DNA from: CAVQFD01 sp963724695
Lineage (GTDB): Bacteria > Acidobacteriota > Vicinamibacteria > Vicinamibacterales > CAVVIG01
Reading direction: 5' to 3'
Length of the DNA: 64,000 nucleotides
NCBI GenBank assembly: GCA_963724695.1
Contig: CAVRVW010000007.1
Location: forward strand, 310,001 to 374,000
Within the stretch, counting starts at the first letter, position 1; each line of letters begins with the position of its first letter. Shown piece after piece: positions 49,213 to 57,113 of this stretch. A program made the position numbers and the translations under genes. The notes under the pieces were generated by a model, which was not told the DNA's origin, searched no databases, and was given only the letters and a program-made list of their open reading frames with translations.

Positions 49213-50528
49213 GTTCGGCCGCCTCTGGCGGCGCGGCGACATGACCGCCCGCGATCTCGTCGAACGATGCCTCACGCAGATCGATCGCGATCAACCGCGG
49301 CTGAACGCGTTCATCCTCGTCATGGCCGACGAAGCGCGACGTCAGGCCGAGGACGCCGACCGCGAGCGCGCCGCGGGGCTCGATCGCGGCCCGCTGCACG
49401 GCGTGCCGATCTCGCTCAAGGATCTGATCGACGTCCGTGGCGTGGCCACGACCGCCGCTTCTCGAGTGCGGGACGGCCACATCGCCACGACCAGCGCGCC
49501 CATCGTGACCCGGTTGCGCGAGGCCGGGGCGGTGATTGTCGGCAAGACCAACCTGCACGAGTTCGCGTTCGGCACCACGAACGAAGACTCAGCCTACGGC
49601 CCGGCGAGGAACCCGCGCGATGTCACGCGATCGCCGGGCGGTTCGAGCGGCGGTTCCGCGATTAGCGTGGCCACCGGCATGGCGCTCGCGTCGATCGGCA
49701 CCGACACCGGCGGCTCGATCCGCGTTCCGGCCGCCGCCTGCGGAATCGTCGGGCTCAAGCCGTCGTATGGCGAGGTCTCCACCGACGGCGTGGTCCCGCT
49801 GTCGGGGACGCTCGACCACGTGGGCCCGCTGGCGCTGACGGTCGACGATGCGTGGGCGGTGCTCGGCGTGCTGGCGGGGACGACGCGACCGCTCGACGCG
49901 CGGGCGCCACGAGGGTTGCGCCTGGGCGTGCTCCGATCGGTACTTCTGCGATCTCCTCGACACGGACGTCCGGTCATCGTTCGACGCGGCACTCCGCATA
50001 CTCAGTGCGGCGGGCGTGACGCTCGAGGACGTCGAGGTGCCGCACGCCGCGCTCATCGGTCCGGTGTACCTGCATCTTGGGTTCGGCGACGCCGCCGCCA
50101 TCCACGGGCCGACGCTGGACAGCATGCCGGAGCGCTACACCACGCCGGTTCGGCTCAGGCTGGAGACCGCCCGCTACGTGCTGGCCGAGGACTACTCTCG
50201 GGCGCTGGCGGCCCGCGAGGTCCTGCGGGGCGAAGTGGACGCGTTGCTCGAGGGTTGTGACGCGCTCGTGCTGCCAACGCTGCCGATTCCGGCGCCGCGC
50301 ATCGGCGAACCCGGGGCCCGGATCGGGAGCGAGACGTATCCGGTGCGCGCGCTGACGCTGCGGCTGACGCAGCTGTTCAACCTGACGGGGAACCCCGCGG
50401 TGTCGATGCCGATCGGCGCCACGCCAGACGGGCTTCCGTGCGGCCTGCAGCTGGTTGGCCGGCGCGGCGCGACCGGCGGACTGGCGGCGGTTGCACGCGC
50501 CGTCGAACCGCTGGTCGTTCCCGCCTAG
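49196..50528 (+). CDS. Amidase-signature enzyme (GatA-like), one frame slip
   Basis: About 440 residues. The catalytic triad positions are visible: Lys in GVPISLKDLIDV, the cis-Ser in RSPGGSSGGSAISVATGM and the nucleophile in ASIGTDTGGSIRVPAAACG, followed by GLKPSYGEVSTDGVVPLSG. A slip near 49935 separates the C-terminal third (VDALLEGCDALVLPTLPIPA, LFNLTGNPAVSMPIGATPDG). Family members hydrolyse amides; in GatA they make Gln-tRNA or Asn-tRNA with GatB and GatC. No gatB is in the window, so the role is open. It ends overlapping the stop of the cupin gene. Confidence 0.85.
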
Positions 50529-51010
50529 TTCTTGACGCGAATTCGCGCCTCGAGGTACGTGATCGTGCCGTCGATCTGGCTGAACCAGTGCGGCGTGCCT
50601 GGGGGCATGACCACGACGTCGTTCTTGCCGACCTTGCGGGTCTCGCCGTCCTTGATCGACATGCTTCGGACCAGGTCCGGGGCGGAGTCGGTCAGTGGCA
50701 GCGCCAGCGTGCCGCCGGTCACGAGCGTCGCGCTGCCGTCGACGATCTGATAGATCTCGATGCTCAGCGGATGGATGATCGCGTATTGCGCCTCGTCCGA
50801 CGCGCTTCGCCTGCGGACCACGACGCCCTCCGACACCGTGACGGCCGCGCCGGTCTTGGCGACGGCGCCCATCTTCTTGAGCGTCGCTTCGATCTCGGCG
50901 GCGCTCTTGTAGGTCGCCGGCGGACCACCCGGCCCCTGCGCGTCGATGTCGATCACGAGCACGAGCCCTCCGAGAAGCGCGGCGAGCGCCGCGCCGACGA
51001 GCCTTCGCAT
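50525..51010 (-). CDS. Exported cupin-domain protein
   Basis: A 161-residue protein with signal peptide LVGAALAALLGGLVLVIDIDA and a cupin barrel in which the usual first motif is degenerate (YAIIHPLSIEIYQIVDGSAT). Motif 2 is VVVMPPGTPHWFSQIDG. It shares these features with the next gene, so the two are tandem paralogues. Reaction unknown. ATG 51010 is taken because the signal peptide starts there. Confidence 0.75.
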   Translation of the reverse strand: MRRLVGAALAALLGGLVLVIDIDAQGPGGPPATYKSAAEIEATLKKMGAVAKTGAAVTVSEGVVVRRRSASDEAQYAIIHPLSIEIYQIVDGSATLVTGGTLALPLTDSAPDLVRSMSIKDGETRKVGKNDVVVMPPGTPHWFSQIDGTITYLEARIRVKN

Positions 51011-51029
51011 GCCAGCCTCCAGTCGTTGA

Positions 51030-51611
51030 CTACTTGCCTGCAAGGTCGGCCTTCGACGCCGCCTCGTCCTTGAGCGGCGCGACCTTGTCGGGATCGATAC
51101 GAATCATCAGATACGTGATGTGGTCGTCGATCTTCGTGAACCAGTGTCCGGTGCCGGCGGGGATCACGATCACGTCGCCCGCCTTGAGTTGATGGGTCGC
51201 CCCGTTGCGGACCGACTCCGCGTTGTTGCCGGGACCGTTCAGCATGCGCACGGCCGTGTTGTCGGCAGGCCGGCGTGCCTTGCCGACCAGGTCCGGCCCC
51301 GTGACGAGCGTCGCGGATCCGCTGATCACGTGATACACCTCGCTGACGAGATCGTGTTCCGCCACGCTGGCGGGCGCGGGGGCGGCGAGGCGCGTGCGGT
51401 GCACGAGGCCGACGGCGACGTTCGACTTGCCCACGTCCACCGCGCGCACCTGCTGATCGACGATGCGCCCGGCCATCGCCCGCTTGATGTACGCGTCGAT
51501 CTCTTCGTTGGGGATGTAGGTGGCCGGACAGTTCCTGCAGGTCGGCTCCTGCGCGGTCGCCGGCACGGTGGAAAGCAACGCAACGGTCAGACCCAGCAGC
51601 AGTGTCCTCAC
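51030..51611 (-). CDS. Exported cupin-domain protein with N-terminal CxxC
   Basis: A 193-residue paralogue of the preceding cupin. GTG 51611 has AGGAGG upstream and opens signal peptide LLGLTVALLSTVPATAQ. The mature start CRNCPATYIPNEEIDAYIKR holds a CxxC pair that is lacking in the neighbour. Cupin motifs: AEHDLVSEVYHVISGSATLV and VIVIPAGTGHWFTKIDDHIT. It lies 19 bases upstream of the second cupin, so they form one transcript. Confidence 0.75.
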   Translation of the reverse strand: MRTLLLGLTVALLSTVPATAQEPTCRNCPATYIPNEEIDAYIKRAMAGRIVDQQVRAVDVGKSNVAVGLVHRTRLAAPAPASVAEHDLVSEVYHVISGSATLVTGPDLVGKARRPADNTAVRMLNGPGNNAESVRNGATHQLKAGDVIVIPAGTGHWFTKIDDHITYLMIRIDPDKVAPLKDEAASKADLAGK

Positions 51612-51638
51612 AGGCGCCTCCTGGATGAGACTAACACC

Positions 51639-51694
51639 GGGGAACAGGGAACAGGGAACAGGGAACAGGGAACGGGGAACAGGGAACGGGGAAC
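51639..51694. repeat. Eight tandem heptamers (ggggaac/agggaac)
   Basis: Eight perfect-length 7-base units occupy the gap between the start of the cupin gene (51611) and the stop of the MutS-like gene (51700). Only the first base of the unit varies (a or g). It is the most regular of the heptamer arrays. Confidence 0.92.
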
Positions 51695-51699
51695 CGGCC

Positions 51700-53481
51700 C
51701 TACACATCGAGCCCGACCGCGCGCATCAGCGCGAGGGCATTGCTGCGCTCGACGACGCCGGGGCGCATCGTGTAGTCGAAGACCATCCGGCCATCGTCGA
51801 TGCGATCCTCGAAGTGCACGTTGGCGCCGCGGGCGCCGAGCTGCCCCACGAACTCGGTCAGGGCGAGATCGTGCGTCGTGACCAGGCCAATCGCTCCGGC
51901 ATCCACGAGCGACCGCACGATGGCTTCGGCGCCGATCCGCCGATCGTGCGAGTTCGTGCCGTGGAGGATCTCGTCGAGCAGAAAGAGCATCGGCATCGAC
52001 CCGCGTGCCCGGGTCACGATGTCACGGATGCGGAGGATTTCGGCGTAGAAACGCGAGTATCCCTCCTGCAGCGAGTCGTCCACCTTGAGCGTCGCACCGA
52101 GTGCCAGCGGCGAGAGGGCGAGCGAGCGGGCCCGGACGGGCGCGCCGGCCAGCGCCAGGGTCACGTTGACGCCGACAGCCCGCAGGAGCGTGCTCTTGCC
52201 GGACATGTTCGACCCGCTGACCACGAGCACCGAGGGCGCCTCTCCGCCGAGCCGCACGTCGTTCGGCACCGCGGTTCCTTCGACAATGAGCGGGTGCGCC
52301 AGCGCTCGCGCGTCGAATTTCGGGCTGTCCGATCCCACGTCAGGGAACGGATCGGCGGGATGCTCGTACGCATAGGTCGCAAACGAGGCGAGCGCCTCCA
52401 GCTCCCCGACAGCCTTCAACCAGATCGACAGCGAGCGCCCGTGTGCGGCGTGCCAGCGGTCGATTGCGGCCGCGGCCTGGCTCCGGACGAGCAGGACGAC
52501 GGCGAGCGGCGCAAAGAGCAGGTTGTGGGTCGAGTCGAGCGCCGAGACGTACCGCTGCAAGCGTGCGATGAGCCGCGACGGCGGCTCGCCGTCGGCGACG
52601 AGCGCCGCGTGCAGCGCCGCCAGCTTCGGCGACTGGAACGGCTCCTGCTCGAGGCGGACGAGGAGCTCGGTGACCAGCCCGAGATCGTGCACGGGCATGT
52701 CCAGCCGATGGAGTACCGTCGCGACCTGACGCCGCCAGACCGCGGCGAGAGCCGTCTGCGCCACGAGCCAGAGGACGGCGACACCGGTCGACACGAGGCC
52801 GGCAAACGCCGCCGTCAGCAGCACGGCGGAGGTGGCCGCCGACGCTCCCAGCGCCCAGCGCGAGATCGCTGGCAAACCGGCCGGGGCCGCAGCCGCCCAG
52901 GTGGTGAGCGCGCTCGTACGCCCCACGTGCGCTTCGGCAGCCAGCACCGCCAGGTCTTCGCGGAGGTCGATCCGCGGCGCGAGTTCGGCCACCGCCTGTT
53001 GCCGCGCCCGGATCTCACCAGGGTCGGCGGGTCCGGCCAGCCACTCCGCAAGCGCCGCCTCGCCGGCTTCGGTGCGGGCGGTGTTCAGGAACTGGAAGAG
53101 CGACGCGTGGCCGACGAGGTCGAGATCGCGGGCGAACGGATGGCCCGGAAGCAAATGCCCACCGTCAGCGCCATCGCTCGTCCACTGTCCGGTCAGCCGC
53201 CGAATGCCACGCTCGTAGAGGCGGCGGGCCCGCTCGGCGCGTTCGTTGCGGTTGAGGATGCGGGCGTGCGCCACGAGCAGCGCGAGAAACGCCGCTGCCG
53301 GGAGGTAGAGCCAGCCCACGCCGATCCGGTTGCCGACCGTCGCCAGCCAGGCGACCACCGCAGTGCCTGCGAACACGGCCAGGCGGGTATTGGAGACAAG
53401 GAGGTGCCGGCGCTCGCCCTCGGACAGGGCCGCGCTCCAGTGTTCGATCCGCCGCCGATACTCGTCGCCTGGAGAGGACAC
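51700..53481 (-). CDS. MutS-like ATPase with membrane segments
   Basis: A 593-residue protein, frame intact. The C-terminal third is the MutS ABC-type ATPase: Walker A GSNMSGKSTLLRAVG, LKVDDSLQEGYSRFYAEILR, Walker B MPMLFLLDEILHGTNSHDRR and GLVTTHDLALTEF. A lever-like helical part precedes it. The mismatch-recognition and connector domains of MutS are absent; instead there are hydrophobic pairs near residues 40-75 and 210-260. Such MutS-related proteins are known from several phyla, with unproven function. GTG 53481 is chosen from the conserved start; its upstream site is weak. Confidence 0.83.
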   Translation of the reverse strand: MSSPGDEYRRRIEHWSAALSEGERRHLLVSNTRLAVFAGTAVVAWLATVGNRIGVGWLYLPAAAFLALLVAHARILNRNERAERARRLYERGIRRLTGQWTSDGADGGHLLPGHPFARDLDLVGHASLFQFLNTARTEAGEAALAEWLAGPADPGEIRARQQAVAELAPRIDLREDLAVLAAEAHVGRTSALTTWAAAAPAGLPAISRWALGASAATSAVLLTAAFAGLVSTGVAVLWLVAQTALAAVWRRQVATVLHRLDMPVHDLGLVTELLVRLEQEPFQSPKLAALHAALVADGEPPSRLIARLQRYVSALDSTHNLLFAPLAVVLLVRSQAAAAIDRWHAAHGRSLSIWLKAVGELEALASFATYAYEHPADPFPDVGSDSPKFDARALAHPLIVEGTAVPNDVRLGGEAPSVLVVSGSNMSGKSTLLRAVGVNVTLALAGAPVRARSLALSPLALGATLKVDDSLQEGYSRFYAEILRIRDIVTRARGSMPMLFLLDEILHGTNSHDRRIGAEAIVRSLVDAGAIGLVTTHDLALTEFVGQLGARGANVHFEDRIDDGRMVFDYTMRPGVVERSNALALMRAVGLDV

Positions 53482-53495
53482 TCTTCCCGAGCAGA

Positions 53496-54506
53496 TTATT
53501 TCAGCAGTTGGCGGGCGATGGTGATGTACGCGTCGACCGCGGCGGCGAGCTCGGTGATTTCGATGAACTCGTCGGCCGTGTGGGCCTGGTGAATGGAGCC
53601 GGGACCGAACAGCAGGGGCTGGCCCCACCGGCCGAGAAACGGGATGTCGGTGGTGTAAGGGAAAACCGCAGCGTCGAATCCCGGCACCGTCGTCAACCGC
53701 ACGGGCGGCACCTCGAGGACGTGCTCGACCTCGACGCGCGCCTCCACCGATTTGATCGCGCTCCGCACCTCCGCACCGCCCGAGACCGTGCGGAACATCA
53801 CCTCGCACTCGGCCGACGGCGATACCACGTTGGGCGCAACGCCCCCCGAAATCAGGCCGACGATGTAGTGCGTGCGGCCGAGGATCGGATCCGAGGGCAG
53901 ATCGAGGCGCCGCAGATCGATCAGGGTGTCGAGCAGCTTGTCGATTGCCGATTCCCCGAGCTCCGGAAAAGACGAATGCGCCGCGCGACCGGCCGCCTTG
54001 AACCTGAGGCGCAGGATTCCGCGTGTCGCCTGCCCCAGGCGGCTGTCGGTGGGTTCGCCGTTGATCAAGTACTGGCAGCCCGCGGCCGCTTCGTTCGCGC
54101 GACGCGCTCCGTCGCTGCCGCGTTCTTCGCCCACCACGAACACCAGGCCGACACGCGTCTCCCCGCTCTTCCGCAGCAGGTCAGCGGCCCGCACCTGGGC
54201 CGCCAGAATCCCCTTCGCATCGCACGATCCGCGCCCGTAGATCCGATCGCCCTCGACACGGCTCGGGAAGAACGGGGGCACGCAGTCGAAATGCGTGGAG
54301 AACACGACCGCGGGCGGGCGCACGGCCTCGGGCACCGTGGCCAGCACGTTGAAGCGGGACGCGTCGACAGCCTGCTCGATCACGACGAAGCCGAGCGATC
54401 GCAGGTAATTCGCCAGCCATCGGCCGGCGTCGCCTTCGCGTCCCGTGGTGGAGTCGATATCGACCAGCGATCGGGTCAGGGCAACGAGATCGACGTCGGA
54501 GATCAC
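53496..54506 (-). CDS. dapE: M20-family deacylase, probable succinyl-diaminopimelate desuccinylase
   Basis: A 336-residue enzyme with the M20 metal sites: STHFDCVPPFFPSR (His and Asp), IYGRGSCDAKG (bridging Asp), VVGEERGSDGARR (Glu pair) and the late SIHQAHTADEFIEI. ArgE and DapE are hard to separate by sequence. The position, directly overlapping dapD in a lysine operon (GTGA at 54503-54506), supports N-succinyl-diaminopimelate as substrate. Cytoplasmic. Frame intact. Confidence 0.82.
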   Translation of the reverse strand: MISDVDLVALTRSLVDIDSTTGREGDAGRWLANYLRSLGFVVIEQAVDASRFNVLATVPEAVRPPAVVFSTHFDCVPPFFPSRVEGDRIYGRGSCDAKGILAAQVRAADLLRKSGETRVGLVFVVGEERGSDGARRANEAAAGCQYLINGEPTDSRLGQATRGILRLRFKAAGRAAHSSFPELGESAIDKLLDTLIDLRRLDLPSDPILGRTHYIVGLISGGVAPNVVSPSAECEVMFRTVSGGAEVRSAIKSVEARVEVEHVLEVPPVRLTTVPGFDAAVFPYTTDIPFLGRWGQPLLFGPGSIHQAHTADEFIEITELAAAVDAYITIARQLLK

Positions 54507-55342
54507 CGGATCCACGCTTCGAGCTCCGTCCGAGTATCGGTTCTCGAATCGCGGTATTTCACGATCACGGGCGTCGCGAGCGACAGACCCCACTCCGGCC
54601 CCTTCCCGCCGGTCACGTTGCGCGCGCCTGGCACGACCACGGCGCCTTCCGGGATCACGAGCGGCCGATCGGCCGTGGGCCTGATGATCACGCCGTGGAC
54701 GAGATCGTACACGGGCGTCGATCCCGTGAGCACGGTGCCCGCCGCGATCACGGCGCGGGCCTTGATGACCGCGCCTTCGTAGATGCCGGTGTTGCCGCCG
54801 ATGAGCGCTTCGTCTTCGACGATGACCGGCAGCGCGCCGACCGGCTCGATCACGCCACCAATCTGCGCGGCGGCGCTGATGTGCACGCGTGCGCCGATCT
54901 GCGCGCAGGAACCGACGAGCGCATGCGAGTCGATGAGCGATTGTTCGCCGACGTAGGCCCCGATGTTGATGTACATGGGCGGCATGCAGATGACGCCCGG
55001 CGCGACGTACGCGCCGTCGCGCACCGACGAGCCGCCCGGCACGATCCGCACGCCCGCACCCACGCCGGGCACCCTGAGCGGCAGGGTGTCCTTGTCGTAG
55101 AACGGCAGCCGGCCGTGGTCCATCGACGCATCCACGAGGTCGCCGAAGCGGAAGCCGAGCAGAATCCCCTGCTTGACCCAGGCGTTGACGCGCCATCCGC
55201 TCGGGCTGGCCGGATCCGGCTGCGCCGCCCTGACCGTGCCGGCTGAGAGCGCCTGGCGCAGCCGCGCAAAAACCTGCCGCCCCTCTTCCTTGCTCGCCGA
55301 CGCGCCGGCCGCCACCAGGTTCGCAATTTCTTGCTCGAGCAT
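54503..55342 (-). CDS. dapD: Tetrahydrodipicolinate N-succinyltransferase
   Basis: A 279-residue enzyme. The N-terminal helical domain (VFARLRQALSAGTVRAAQPD) is followed by a left-handed beta-helix of hexapeptide repeats: VAPGVICMPPMYINIGAYVG, GSCAQIGARVHISAAAQIGG and LIGGNTGIYEGAVIKARAVI. This order and the MPPMYINIGAYV block match DapD, which transfers succinyl from succinyl-CoA to tetrahydrodipicolinate. It lies 2 bases after the dapA stop and overlaps dapE. Frame intact. Confidence 0.93.
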   Translation of the reverse strand: MLEQEIANLVAAGASASKEEGRQVFARLRQALSAGTVRAAQPDPASPSGWRVNAWVKQGILLGFRFGDLVDASMDHGRLPFYDKDTLPLRVPGVGAGVRIVPGGSSVRDGAYVAPGVICMPPMYINIGAYVGEQSLIDSHALVGSCAQIGARVHISAAAQIGGVIEPVGALPVIVEDEALIGGNTGIYEGAVIKARAVIAAGTVLTGSTPVYDLVHGVIIRPTADRPLVIPEGAVVVPGARNVTGGKGPEWGLSLATPVIVKYRDSRTDTRTELEAWIR

Positions 55343-55344
55343 GC

Positions 55345-56247
55345 CTAGTGCACCACCGCCGTTTTGAGCAGGTCGAGGGTCCTCAGCACCGCACGAATGC
55401 GCTCGCGGGAGTCGGGCCGCGGCCCGCACATCGGCAGGCGGTAGCTCTCTTCGAGCAGTCCCATCGCCGCCATCGCCGCCTTGACCGGTACGGGATTGGC
55501 CTCGATGAAGTTGACCTGCATCAGCGGCATGATCTGCCGGTGGATGGCGCGCGCCGTCCGGAAATCGCCGCGCGCGGCCGCATCCACCATCTGGACCATC
55601 TCCTCCGGCACTTCGTTCGACGCCACCGAAATGACGCCGCGCCCGCCGACCGCCATCAGCGGCAGCGTGACGGCATCGTCGCCCGACAGCACGATGAAAT
55701 CGTCGGGCACGGCCTGGCAGACATCGCACATCTGACCGATGTTGCCGGACGCTTCCTTGACGCCCACGATGTTCGGAATGGCGGCGAGGCGGACGAGCGT
55801 GGACGTCTCGATGTTGCAGCCGGTGCGGCTCGGCACGTTGTAGAGAACGACGGGAAGCGGCGTCGCATCGGCAATCGCCGCGTAGTGCTGGAACAGTCCT
55901 TCCTGCGTCGGCTTGTTGTAGTAGGGCGTCACCGACAGGAGGCCGGACGCGCCGGCCTTGCGCATCTCGTCGGCCAGATGGATGACCTCCTGCGTGTTGT
56001 AGCCGCCGGCGCCCGCCAGGACCGGAACCTGTCCGGCCGCTTCGTCCACCAGGATCTCGACGATGCGGACGCGCTCGGCGTCGTTGAGCGTGGGGTTTTC
56101 GCCCGTGGTCCCGCAAGGGACGAGGAAGTGGATGCCGGCGTCGATCTGCCGGCGGGCCAGCCGGCGCACGGCGCGCTCGTCGAGCTCTCCGTTCCGCGTG
56201 AACGGGGTCACCATCGCAGTCCCCACGCCGGTCCAGTTGGTGGTCAT
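55345..56247 (-). CDS. dapA: 4-hydroxy-tetrahydrodipicolinate synthase
   Basis: A 300-residue enzyme, frame intact. Active-site features: FLVPCGTTGENPTL, YYNKPTQEGLFQHY, VVLYNVPSRTGCNI with the Tyr, and the Schiff-base Lys in IVGVKEASGNIGQM, plus VLSGDDAVTLPLMAVGGRGV. It condenses pyruvate with aspartate semialdehyde. The ATG at 56247 has GGAG 10 bases upstream; this GGAG is the last unit of the heptamer array at 56251-56288. Confidence 0.96.
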   Translation of the reverse strand: MTTNWTGVGTAMVTPFTRNGELDERAVRRLARRQIDAGIHFLVPCGTTGENPTLNDAERVRIVEILVDEAAGQVPVLAGAGGYNTQEVIHLADEMRKAGASGLLSVTPYYNKPTQEGLFQHYAAIADATPLPVVLYNVPSRTGCNIETSTLVRLAAIPNIVGVKEASGNIGQMCDVCQAVPDDFIVLSGDDAVTLPLMAVGGRGVISVASNEVPEEMVQMVDAAARGDFRTARAIHRQIMPLMQVNFIEANPVPVKAAMAAMGLLEESYRLPMCGPRPDSRERIRAVLRTLDLLKTAVVH

Positions 56248-56250
56248 GAT

Positions 56251-56317
56251 CAGGCTCCAGGCTCCGGGCTTCAGGCTTCAGGCTTCAGAACGTAGGCCGG
56301 GTCCTTCCGGACCCGGC
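56251..56317. repeat. Heptamer array plus GGGTCC hairpin between dapB and dapA
   Basis: 56251-56288 is a heptamer array (caggctc twice, cgggctt, caggctt twice, cag). 56296-56317 is a perfect 9-bp stem, GCCGGGTCC and GGACCCGGC, loop TTCC. On the minus strand the hairpin encodes the last residues of DapB, the array holds the dapB stop (TGA at 56278-56280), and its final unit gives the GGAG before dapA. Confidence 0.88.
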
Positions 56318-57017
56318 GACTTCAGGCCAAGGACATCGTGCATCGTAAACCAGCCGCGCCGTCCGTGGACCCACTGCGCCGCCGCGAGTGCGCCGCGCGC
56401 GAACGCGCTCCGATCGCGCGCCGCATGCGACAGCGTAATCGATTCTGACGGTCCGTCGAAACCGATTGTGTGCACGCCAGGAATGTAGCCGGCCCGGGTG
56501 GACGACACGTCGACGGGTCGGGCGTAACCCGCGCGGTCCATGGCGCGCGTCAGCATGAGCGCCGTGCCGGATGGGGCGTCCTTCTTCATCTTGTGATGGC
56601 CCTCGTGCAGCCACGCATCGAAGCCGCTCTGAGCGGCGAAGAGCGCGGCCGCGCGCGCCACGATGGCCTCGAAGAGCACCACGCCGGTCGAGAAGTTCGG
56701 GGCCGCGACCGCGCCCGTGCCCGCGTCACGGACGGCTGACTGCAGCGCCGCCTCATGGGCCTGCCAGCCGGTGGTGCCGATGACCACGTTCACGCCGCGC
56801 CGCGCCAGCGCGGGCACGTTGGCGACCACCGCGTCGGCCAGCGAGAAGTCGATCGCCACGTCCGCGGCGCCCCGCCATCGGTCGTCGTCCGCACCGCCAG
56901 AGTGCGCCGGGGACTGCGGATCGATCGACGCCCACGACGTCGCAGCCGTACTCGCCCGCCAGACTGCTCGACGAGCTGCCCCATCCGTCCGTGACCGACG
57001 AGCACAATACGCAGCAT
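56278..57017 (-). CDS. dapB: 4-hydroxy-tetrahydrodipicolinate reductase, two frame slips
   Basis: The N-terminus MLRIVLVGHGRMGQLVE is the NAD(P)-binding motif; slips near 56965 and 56925 follow. Then DVAIDFSLADAVVANVPALA, VVIGTTGW, APNFSTGVVLFEAIVARAAA and the catalytic block HEGHHKMKKDAPSGTAL with IPGVHTIGFDGPSESITLSH. It reduces the DapA product. The expected DapB end is near FTMHDVLGL; about 14 extra residues (SPGPEGPGLRSEA region) come from the hairpin and heptamer repeat. Confidence 0.92.
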
Positions 57018-57046
57018 ACATTCCGTCCCCGGCCTACGCCCAATCG

Positions 57047-57113
57047 TGACGACCGATCCCGTAGGGCTCAACTGTGACAACCATCCCGTAGGGCGGGTCC
57101 TTCCGGACCCGCC
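57047..57113. repeat. Tandem 27-base repeat and GGGTCC-type hairpin between lysC and dapB
   Basis: The motif tgac[ga]acc..atcccgtagggc occurs twice, near 57047 and 57074. The second copy runs into a perfect 9-bp stem at 57092-57113, GGCGGGTCC and GGACCCGCC with loop TTCC. The hairpin ends at the lysC stop codon (57113-57115). There is no T-run, so it may act on RNA stability rather than as a terminator. Confidence 0.8.
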
